Position numbers and translations under genes: made by a program. Below, in pieces: positions 1 through 4,857 of a DNA stretch of 6,034 nt (the stretch's first letter is position 1; every line of letters starts with the position of its first letter). The notes under the pieces were generated by a model. It made no database searches, was not told where the DNA came from, and saw only the letters and a list, made by a program, of their open reading frames with translations. The DNA lies in the NCBI GenBank assembly GCA_947178015.1, contig CAMWWW010000153.1, positions 1 to 6,034 on the forward strand, written 5' to 3'. This stretch comes from an uncultured Clostridia bacterium (lineage in GTDB: Bacteria; Bacillota; Clostridia; Lachnospirales; Lachnospiraceae).

Positions 1-1
1 T

Positions 2-937
2 CCCTACACACACCAATATATGACGAATGTGCAGGCGCCAAGCTCGGAGGCGAAGAAGATGGCGATCGCTTATGGAGATACCACGGAGCTTGGGATTGTG
101 TTTAAGATTCCGGTGTACTTGAATATGCCGGAGTATGCGAGTGAGCTTCCGACAGGCTCCGGCGGGGCGGTGACGACGCTTTCTTATCTGTCGGTGGATG
201 GATATACACTGACGCCTACCTTTCATAAAAGTATTATAGAATATGATGTGGTCCTCAATGAGCCCGTATCTTCGGTTACAGTGTCGGCGCAGGCGGCGGA
301 CAGCAGCTCTTCTGTGTCTGGGACAGGAAATTATAAATTGACGGAGGGCTTGAATGTAATAACTGTTACCGTCACGGCGCAGAATGGAAGTAGTACAACC
401 TACACAATCAATGTGATTGTTCCTGCTGGGCCTTCTACTTACAATGGAGGTAATTTTACGGTGTCGGCGGGAGAGGGAGAATTTATGAATGTGCGGCAGC
501 CAGAGGGAGATATGACCGTGCTGTATGGTTTTGAGCTGGGAACTACGGCGGAGGCGGCGCTTTCGCGGATGTCCTCGACAAATTGCGGCATCCGGCTGGT
601 TCATGCAGACCGCACCGTGAATACGGGAATACTCGCCACGGGAGATCTGCTGCAGATCACGGCAAATGTGGATGACGCGGTGATCAAGGAGATTCCAATT
701 GTGATTTATGGAGATATAAATGGAGATGGCGAGATCAACGGCAGAGATATGTTGTATCTTCAGAGGCATATTTTGGGAATTTCCAGCCTTTCGGGAGTGT
801 ATGCGGAGGCGGCAGATATTAATTGGGACGACCGAGTGGAGACGGCGGATGGAGTCAAACAGTCGACAATATCGGCGCGGGATATGTTACATTTGCAAAG
901 GCACTTGCTGGATATCAAATATATAGAACAAAAATAA
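2..937 (+). CDS. Secreted dockerin protein, C-terminal part (5' end outside window)
   Basis: The frame is open to the window edge, so the ATG at 20 is probably internal and the gene is truncated on its 5' side. Numbering from the first visible codon, residues 1-50 (YMTNVQAP...FKIPVYLNMPE) resemble the segment that follows the catalytic domain in clostridial glucosaminidase-type cell-wall hydrolases; this is a memory-based match. Residues 60-140 form a cadherin-like beta-sandwich (LSYLSVDGYTLTP ... TYTINVIV). Residues 147-237 look like the Ig-like module that often precedes a dockerin. The end, about 238-305, is a type I dockerin with two calcium-loop/helix units, GDINGDGEINGRDMLYLQRHILG and ADINWDD...ISARDMLHLQRHLLDI. 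The first loop has Asp, Asn, Asp and Asp at positions 1, 3, 5 and 12. The second has an extra ~11 residues. A cohesin gene follows 25 bases later, which fits a role as its docked partner. The enzyme activity is not visible here. Dockerin confidence is high; the hydrolase identity is moderate. Confidence 0.88.
   Translation, partial: PYTHQYMTNVQAPSSEAKKMAIAYGDTTELGIVFKIPVYLNMPEYASELPTGSGGAVTTLSYLSVDGYTLTPTFHKSIIEYDVVLNEPVSSVTVSAQAADSSSSVSGTGNYKLTEGLNVITVTVTAQNGSSTTYTINVIVPAGPSTYNGGNFTVSAGEGEFMNVRQPEGDMTVLYGFELGTTAEAALSRMSSTNCGIRLVHADRTVNTGILATGDLLQITANVDDAVIKEIPIVIYGDINGDGEINGRDMLYLQRHILGISSLSGVYAEAADINWDDRVETADGVKQSTISARDMLHLQRHLLDIKYIEQK
704..916 (+). other. Type I dockerin domain coding segment
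   Basis: Two repeated EF-hand-like units are visible. Unit 1 starts near 710 and keeps the calcium ligand spacing of Asp713, Asn719, Asp725 and Asp746 (nucleotide positions of the codons). Unit 2 starts near 815 with Asp-Ile-Asn-Trp-Asp, then carries an insertion of about 11 residues before ISARDMLHLQRHLLD. Both helices share RDML.LQRH.L, so the pseudo-twofold repeat typical of dockerins is kept. The linker SSLSGVYAEAAD is also typical of clostridial dockerins. Confidence 0.9.
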
Positions 938-950
938 GGAACATAAGGTA

Positions 951-965
951 AGGAGGCAGAAATTG
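951..965 (+). promoter_or_regulatory. Strong RBS that decides a TTG start
   Basis: AGGAGG at 951-956 lies six bases before TTG at 963-965. The encoded N-terminus (Lys-Arg, then a hydrophobic run and an Ala-rich cleavage site) is a signal peptide that begins exactly at this TTG. No in-frame ATG lies between this RBS and the signal peptide, so TTG is the best start. Confidence 0.85.
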
Positions 966-2771
966 AAACGTATAAAATATAGCATTACTTGTCTGGCGGT
1001 GTGGATTATGCTGTTGGTACAGACAGGGATTGTTTTGGCAGCGGAGGGTTCCGTCACCTATGGATCTTCTTCTTATAGTCCAACAGAGGGACAGGAATTT
1101 CAGATAGGTGTATATGTAAACGGAAGCGAGGCAATTGGAGCGTATGAGTTTTATCTGGATTACAATGCTGACATGATGGAATATGTGAGCGGCGCGGACA
1201 GCGGAGGGGGAGGCAGGCTGAAATTTACTGGCTATGGGGATGCTTCCAGCTATAAATATATGTTGACCTTTCGCGCGAAAAAGGCGGGCAGCTCGAATGT
1301 TACAATCAGCAACGTGTATCTGGGACCTTTGAGTGCAAGCAGCGGGGATTCTATGACAATCACGGCGGCAGCGAGCGCGCCGGTGAATATTCAGGGACCA
1401 AGCACTGCCTCTGATGTGTGCCGACTTGCCGAGTTGAATATTTCTCCTACAGGTCTTTGGGGATTTGCTCCTGATAAGACGGAATATGACATTACGGTTG
1501 ACAATGATATCAGCAAGCTCGCTATCACAGCAAAGGCAGAGAGTGATAAGGCATCGGTTTCTATCTCGGATACGAATCTGGCAGTGGGAGTCAATACTAT
1601 TACCATCAAGGTGACAGCCGAAAATGGAACGGTAAAGACGTATTCCATTATTGTCAGGAGAAAAGAGGCGCAGAGCCAGCCGCAGACCACAACAGCGGCG
1701 CAGGACCCGGAAATTGAAAATCTTTCCGTCTCCTTTCTGGTAAATGGAAAGGACATGTATGTGACAGAAAAGGTGGATGGGATTGATGCGCCGGACGGAT
1801 TTCAGAAAACGATGGTTTCTTATCAGGGGCAGGAGATACCAGCGTTTACCAGCCTGACACAGAATATAACTTTATTTTATCTTCGGGATGGTCTGGGAGA
1901 GAATGGGGCATTTTATGCATATAATAGTGCGAGGGACAGTGTTTATCCATACATTCGCCTCACTAATGCGGCTGGTTCTTATATGATTATTTCCCCAGAG
2001 CCAGACGTCAGCGCGCCAGAGGGTTATAATGAGACGACGTTGTCTCTTGGCAATGGAGGAGATGAAAATGTGGCGACTTCCATTCAAGCGTGGATACAGG
2101 GAAGCAATACCGAATTTTTTCTTGTCTATGCCTTGAATGATAAGGGAGAGTGTGATTTTTATCAATACGATACAAAGGAGAGAACACTGCAGCGTTTTCA
2201 CAGCACGGGGATTGTGATTCCATCCGAGCCCTCGGAGACTACCGGCGCAAAGGATAATCCGAGCAGGGTGGAGGAATTAGAGTCAGAAATTATTAGACAA
2301 AAGCTTAGCAATCAGATAGATACAAAAAATAAGTTGATGATTATTATTGCGTTAGCGGTATTCTGTGTGGTATTGATTATCGCGGTAATCGGACTGCTGA
2401 TTAAGTTAAAGGGTCAGGCGGATGACAGCACTTATGCAGAGGAAGAGGATATGGGGGATTCGGATGACGGGGATGTTCTAGATGTTTTGGATGAGCCGGA
2501 TGAGCAATATGAGCCGGAAGAGCAGGTGGAATTAGAAGAGCCAGAGGAGGTTTCCTATGTGGTTGAAAGTGCAAAGGAGATGGTGAAAGAGGCGGCCGCC
2601 GCGAAGGAACCAAGGAGAAGAAAAGAGCCAGAACAACCGCCTGTCAGACAGGCAGTGAAGCCAAAGCCGAAGCCGGAACCAGAACCTGAGCCGGAGCCGG
2701 ATGATGACGATGATTTTCTGTTGGATCTGGATGATGATGATTTTACCTTCTTCGATTACGATGAAAAATAA
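963..2771 (+). CDS. Membrane-anchored cohesin / cadherin-like surface protein with acidic cytoplasmic tail
   Basis: The 602-residue protein begins with a signal peptide (MKRIKYS, hydrophobic core, cleavage near LAAEG at about 27). Residues 28-145 match a cohesin fold (FQIGVYVNG, IGAYEFYLDYNADMMEYVS, YMLTFRAKKAGSSNVTISN). Residues 153-232 are a cadherin-like beta-sandwich (LAELNISPTG ... TYSIIVRR). Residues 274-332 and 349-413 are two copies of a unit reading APxG[FY]..T, then LFYL or LVYA, then FYxY. A short charged, possibly coiled segment (434-457) leads to one transmembrane helix (458-480). The inside tail (481-602) is rich in Asp/Glu, has a Lys-Pro/Glu-Pro run at 566-579 and ends in Asp clusters with aromatic residues (FTFFDYDEK). 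The expected topology is cohesin outside and tail inside. The upstream neighbour ends in a dockerin, so this is probably its surface anchor. No sortase or SLH signal is seen. The function of the duplicated unit and of the tail is unknown. Confidence 0.85.
   Translation: MKRIKYSITCLAVWIMLLVQTGIVLAAEGSVTYGSSSYSPTEGQEFQIGVYVNGSEAIGAYEFYLDYNADMMEYVSGADSGGGGRLKFTGYGDASSYKYMLTFRAKKAGSSNVTISNVYLGPLSASSGDSMTITAAASAPVNIQGPSTASDVCRLAELNISPTGLWGFAPDKTEYDITVDNDISKLAITAKAESDKASVSISDTNLAVGVNTITIKVTAENGTVKTYSIIVRRKEAQSQPQTTTAAQDPEIENLSVSFLVNGKDMYVTEKVDGIDAPDGFQKTMVSYQGQEIPAFTSLTQNITLFYLRDGLGENGAFYAYNSARDSVYPYIRLTNAAGSYMIISPEPDVSAPEGYNETTLSLGNGGDENVATSIQAWIQGSNTEFFLVYALNDKGECDFYQYDTKERTLQRFHSTGIVIPSEPSETTGAKDNPSRVEELESEIIRQKLSNQIDTKNKLMIIIALAVFCVVLIIAVIGLLIKLKGQADDSTYAEEEDMGDSDDGDVLDVLDEPDEQYEPEEQVELEEPEEVSYVVESAKEMVKEAAAAKEPRRRKEPEQPPVRQAVKPKPKPEPEPEPEPDDDDDFLLDLDDDDFTFFDYDEK
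1782..2201 (+). repeat. Two divergent copies of a ~60-residue protein unit
   Basis: Copy 1 (1782-1958, residues 274-332) and copy 2 (2007-2201, residues 349-413) share the order [IV].APxG[FY]..T, a short strand with a Gly, an Ala with an aromatic residue two positions on (A-F, A-W), LFYL or LVYA, an acidic or Asn-Gly-rich turn, and F-Y-x-Y. The repeat is visible at protein level only; the DNA copies have diverged. It probably reflects an internal duplication forming a two-lobed extracellular domain. Confidence 0.6.
2658..2700 (+). repeat. Short tandem repeat coding for Lys-Pro / Glu-Pro
   Basis: Six-base units of the AAGCCG / GAGCCG kind repeat across the segment and encode three Lys-Pro followed by four Glu-Pro dipeptides (residues 566-579). 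An Asp run follows at once (580-584). Such Pro-rich stretches form stiff, extended linkers. This one lies on the cytoplasmic side of the transmembrane helix and spaces the final Asp/aromatic segment from the membrane. Unit number may vary between strains. Confidence 0.7.
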
Positions 2772-2777
2772 GAATGG

Positions 2778-2830
2778 GGCTGCCGTTAAAATGGAATATT
2801 TCCTCTTTGCGGCAGCCGCTTCTTTCTTTG
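2778..2830 (+). terminator. Terminator-like hairpin after the cohesin gene
   Basis: GGCTGCCG (2778-2785) pairs perfectly with CGGCAGCC (2810-2817). The 24-base loop contains a small inner hairpin (GGAA 2793-2796 with TTCC 2800-2803). A T-rich but interrupted stretch follows (CTTCTTTCTTT). The stem starts seven bases after the stop codon and lies before an independent promoter, as expected of a Rho-independent terminator. The large loop and broken T tract make it weaker than a classic example. Confidence 0.65.
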
Positions 2831-2831
2831 G

Positions 2832-2860
2832 TTGACAAGAAGAAAAAGCTGCGCTATACT
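2832..2860 (+). promoter_or_regulatory. Sigma-A promoter of the GntR-mcsA-mcsB-clpC operon
   Basis: The -35 box TTGACA (2832-2837) is perfect. The -10 box TATACT (2855-2860) has one mismatch to TATAAT. The spacer is 17 bases and A-rich. The expected transcription start is near 2867, giving a leader of about 44 bases. A promoter this strong on a stress operon implies tight repression, which fits the inverted repeat just downstream. Confidence 0.85.
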
Positions 2861-2864
2861 GAGT

Positions 2865-2895
2865 GTTGTTATAAGAAAGGTATAACAGCTATAAC
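2865..2895 (+). promoter_or_regulatory. Candidate operator: TATAAC inverted repeat plus third copy
   Basis: The left arm GTTGTTATA (2865-2873) and the right arm TATAACAGC (2881-2889) are inverted copies with one mismatch, separated by seven bases. A third TATAAC (2890-2895) follows three bases after the second. The element covers the predicted transcription start, so a bound protein would block RNA polymerase. The GT...AC edges of the core fit the loose consensus of GntR-family operators. Autoregulation by the adjacent GntR protein is inferred, not shown. An RNA hairpin in the leader is an alternative reading. Confidence 0.6.
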
Positions 2896-2910
2896 TAAGG
2901 AGAGAATGTT

Positions 2911-3285
2911 ATGTATGTGTCGATTGATTTTAACAGCGATGAGGCGATTTATTTACAGCTATGCAATCAGATTATTTTAGGAATTGCGATGGAGGAATTT
3001 CACGAGGGGGATGTACTTCCTTCCGTCAGACAGCTTGCGGATAATATTGGGATTAACATGCATACGGTAAATAAGGCGTATACTGTTTTAAAGCAGGAGG
3101 GATTTGTCAAGCTGGACAGGCGCAGGGGAGCCGTTATTTCTCTTGATGTAGATAAAATTCGTGCGGTGGAGGAGCTGCGCGGAAATTTGAGGCTGATGAT
3201 TGCAAGGGCGATCTGCAAAAATATAAGCAGGGAAGAGGTGCATGAGCTGATAGATCAGATTTTTATGGAATATCTGGGAGAATAG
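2911..3285 (+). CDS. YtrA-subfamily GntR transcriptional regulator at the head of the clpC operon
   Basis: The 124-residue protein is short, as is usual for the YtrA branch of GntR regulators. Residues 10-78 form the winged helix: AIYLQLCNQI, then LPSVRQLADNIGINMHTVNKAYTVLKQEGFV (36-66) with the recognition helix around T52-K61, then the wing LDRRRGAVI (68-76). Residues 85-124 (VEELRGNLRLMIARAI ... EEVHELIDQIFMEYLGE) fit the short two-helix dimerisation tail of this branch, which has no effector-binding domain. The start has AGGAG eight bases upstream (2898-2902). YtrA regulators usually sit beside ABC transporter genes, but none is present here. Instead the gene precedes mcsA by 13 bases, in the place ctsR takes in Bacillus. 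It probably represses its own operon through the inverted repeat over the transcription start. Family confidence is high; the regulatory target is inferred. Confidence 0.9.
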   Translation: MYVSIDFNSDEAIYLQLCNQIILGIAMEEFHEGDVLPSVRQLADNIGINMHTVNKAYTVLKQEGFVKLDRRRGAVISLDVDKIRAVEELRGNLRLMIARAICKNISREEVHELIDQIFMEYLGE

Positions 3286-3301
3286 GAGGTATTTTTAAAT
3301 G
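3283..3301 (+). promoter_or_regulatory. mcsA RBS overlapping the regulator's stop codon
   Basis: AGGAGGT (3284-3290) shares its first two bases with the TAG stop of the upstream gene and lies eight bases before the mcsA ATG at 3299. Ribosomes ending the regulator would stop on this site, which suggests coupled translation of the two genes. Confidence 0.8.
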
Positions 3302-3826
3302 CTTTGTGAAAAATGTCATGAGCGAGAAGCTACGATATTTTATACAGAAATCATTAACGGTGTAAAGAATGAGCATAGCCTTTGCAGTGAATGTGCAAAA
3401 GATATGGAATTTGTCGACGAGCTGCCATTTGCGGAGCTGCTCGCTGGTATTTTGGGTGCTTATGCGGTGGAGAGCGAGAAAAAAGAGGATACTATGGAGC
3501 AGGTGGTGTGTCCGACCTGTAAATTATCTTATCGGGATTTTATCAGTCAGGGTGTGCTGGGGTGTGAGGATTGCTATAATGTATTTGAGCCGCTGATAGA
3601 GGGTAATATAAAGAAGATTCAAGGCAACAATATTCACACAGGCAAGAAGCCCCTATATAATAATATGACGATGGCGAAGCCGCAGGCAGAATATTCGATT
3701 ATAGAAGAGATACAGATTCTTAAGGAGAAGCTGAACGAGGCTTTAAGGGAAGAGGATTATGAAGAGGCAGCGAGCCTTCGGGATGAAATAAGGGCGCTGA
3801 GAGAGAGGGATGGGATAGATGCTTAA
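3299..3826 (+). CDS. mcsA: McsA, zinc-binding activator of the McsB protein-arginine kinase
   Basis: In Bacillus, McsA binds and activates McsB and helps direct proteins to ClpC. This 175-residue protein keeps the whole layout. Four CxxC pairs are present: C3/C6 and C29/C32 in the first zinc module, C71/C74 and C89/C92 in the second. The sequences around them (LCEKCHEREATIFYTEIINGVKNE is split here as LCEKCHEREA and NGVKNEHSLCSECAK; also GVLGCEDCYNVF) agree with the family. The segment NNIHTGKKP (110-118) matches the conserved post-zinc motif. Residues 134-171 form a UVR helical hairpin (ILKEKLNEALREEDYEEAASLRDEIRAL is the core; key residues are EEDYEEAA and LRDEI). Length is close to the roughly 185 residues of the Bacillus protein. 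It overlaps mcsB by eight bases, so the two products are probably made in step. The intact zinc modules argue that McsB is still a working partner despite its changed active site. Confidence 0.95.
   Translation: MLCEKCHEREATIFYTEIINGVKNEHSLCSECAKDMEFVDELPFAELLAGILGAYAVESEKKEDTMEQVVCPTCKLSYRDFISQGVLGCEDCYNVFEPLIEGNIKKIQGNNIHTGKKPLYNNMTMAKPQAEYSIIEEIQILKEKLNEALREEDYEEAASLRDEIRALRERDGIDA
3819..3826 (+). other. mcsA/mcsB 8-base gene overlap
   Basis: The mcsB start ATG (3819-3821) lies inside the last codons of mcsA, whose stop TAA is at 3824-3826. The upstream Shine-Dalgarno match is weak (GAGGGA, near 3805-3810). Translation of mcsB is therefore likely to depend on ribosomes finishing mcsA, which would give balanced amounts of the two partners. 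Confidence 0.8.
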
Positions 3827-4844
3827 ATGGTATGAGGAGACGGGAGATAATGAGGATATTGTGATCTCCAGCAGAGTGAGGCTTGCGAGAAACTTAAGTA
3901 AATATCCATTTCCGGTTCGATTGTCCAAGGAGCAGGCGAGAGAGCTGATAGAGGAGCTGAAAGCCAAGCTTGCTGGACTTGACGAGGAGGAAGGGCGGAG
4001 CTATCATTATCTTTCTATGGATTCTATATCAGATACAGATAAGGTAGCATTGACAGAGCGGCATCTAGTCAGCGAGGCATTAATTACCAAGCAGGGACCG
4101 GCGGCAGCGATGGTGTCGGAGGATGAATCCGTCAGTATTTTATTAAATGAAGAGGATCATTTGAGAATTCAAGCTTTTGCGGGAGGAATGAATCTGGATA
4201 AGGCGTGGAAGCTTGCCGATAAGCTGGACAATGCGATCAATAAGTGCTTTCCTTATGCATATCATGAAAAGCTTGGTTATCTGACCAGCTTTCCCACGAA
4301 TGTTGGGACGGGACTTCGGGTGTCCTTTATGCTTCATCTGCCCGCGATTGCTGGCACAAAGCGGCTTGCCGGAATTGCATCGGATATAGGGCGTTTTGGG
4401 GTGTCGATACGCGGGAGTGGTGCGGGAAATCTGTACCAGATCTACAATCAAAAGACACTTGGACAGACAGAGCAGGAGATTATGCAGAATTTGACTACGA
4501 TTGCATATCAGATTATCAAACAGGAAAGAAAGCTGCGAAAAAAGATTACACAAGAGAATCTTGTTGGAATCGAGGACACCGTATTTCGTTCCTATGGTAT
4601 TTTAAAATACTGTAAAACCTTGGAGATAGAGGAAGGAATGAATCTGCTGTCAGATATTCAATTTGGTTTGAGCGGCGGTTTTCTTAAGTTTGAGGGGCAG
4701 GGGAAGAAAAGCGTATATCCTCTGATGATGGGGATTCAGCCTGCCCATTTGCAGAGGCTTGCCGGGAAGCCTTTGGATAAGGTGAAGAGGGACAGGTGCC
4801 GGGCAGATTACATTAGGGAGCACTTGCCGGAGTTAATAATATAG
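3819..4844 (+). CDS. mcsB: McsB-family protein-arginine kinase homologue with altered catalytic residues
   Basis: McsB belongs to the ATP:guanido phosphotransferase family and phosphorylates protein arginines, marking clients for ClpC-ClpP. This copy has 341 residues against about 363 in Bacillus subtilis. Conserved parts are NEDIVISSRVRLARN (11-25), LNEEDHLRIQ (110-118 region, R116), PTNVGTGLR (159-167), IRG at 197-199, QIYNQKTLGQTEQE, and the C-terminal KRDRCRADYIRE with Arg324-Asp325. Compared from memory with the Bacillus protein, R19, R116, R167 and R198 match ATP-site arginines R29 (offset ten), R125, R176 and R207. Arg324-Asp325 matches the phosphoarginine-binding pair R337-D338. Two key positions differ: the catalytic cysteine C167 is Phe158 (YLTSFPTN), and the loop YGEGSEA that holds catalytic E212 is shortened by about six residues (IRGSGAGNLYQ, 197-207). 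The frame is intact, so this is not a decayed gene. It may be an inactive kinase that still binds phosphoarginine, or a variant enzyme. Confidence 0.9.
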   Translation: MLKWYEETGDNEDIVISSRVRLARNLSKYPFPVRLSKEQARELIEELKAKLAGLDEEEGRSYHYLSMDSISDTDKVALTERHLVSEALITKQGPAAAMVSEDESVSILLNEEDHLRIQAFAGGMNLDKAWKLADKLDNAINKCFPYAYHEKLGYLTSFPTNVGTGLRVSFMLHLPAIAGTKRLAGIASDIGRFGVSIRGSGAGNLYQIYNQKTLGQTEQEIMQNLTTIAYQIIKQERKLRKKITQENLVGIEDTVFRSYGILKYCKTLEIEEGMNLLSDIQFGLSGGFLKFEGQGKKSVYPLMMGIQPAHLQRLAGKPLDKVKRDRCRADYIREHLPELII

Positions 4845-4857
4845 GAGGATTTACATG
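4842..4857 (+). promoter_or_regulatory. clpC RBS overlapping the mcsB stop codon
   Basis: AGGAGG (4843-4848) shares AG with the TAG stop of mcsB (4842-4844) and lies six bases before the clpC ATG at 4855. The layout copies the one between the regulator and mcsA and supports a single transcript with coupled translation. Confidence 0.8.

Noticed and set aside
20..22. ATG as the true start of the dockerin protein
   Set aside because: The same frame is open to the window edge, no ribosome binding site precedes the ATG, no signal peptide follows it, and the residues around it belong to a longer conserved-looking segment.
851..860. GAGTCAAACA, slightly like a CtsR half-site
   Set aside because: It is a single copy inside the dockerin coding region, far from the clpC operon promoter, and has no tandem partner.
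1391..1756. 121-codon minus-strand open frame with hydrophobic stretches inside the cohesin gene
   Set aside because: It is the complement of the cadherin-like domain coding region; the hydrophobic runs arise from the complement of beta-strand codons.
2401..2613. Proline/histidine-rich minus-strand open frame
   Set aside because: It is the mirror of the Asp/Glu-rich tail codons in the + strand gene; the composition explains it.
2658..2700. Repeat array considered as a CRISPR or regulatory repeat
   Set aside because: The units are six bases, contiguous, in frame and encode Lys-Pro/Glu-Pro, so they are a low-complexity protein linker.
2774..2980. 68-codon + strand open frame across the terminator, promoter and regulator start
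   Set aside because: It runs through the promoter and operator, has no ribosome binding site and overlaps the better-supported regulator gene in another frame.
4143..4553. 136-codon minus-strand open frame inside mcsB
   Set aside because: It is antisense to conserved McsB motifs, with no ribosome binding site or family signature.
4597..4610. Perfect 14-base palindrome GTATTTTAAAATAC
   Set aside because: It lies inside mcsB and encodes the family-typical segment GILKYC; its AT-rich symmetry is explained by the codons, with no promoter or T tract next to it.
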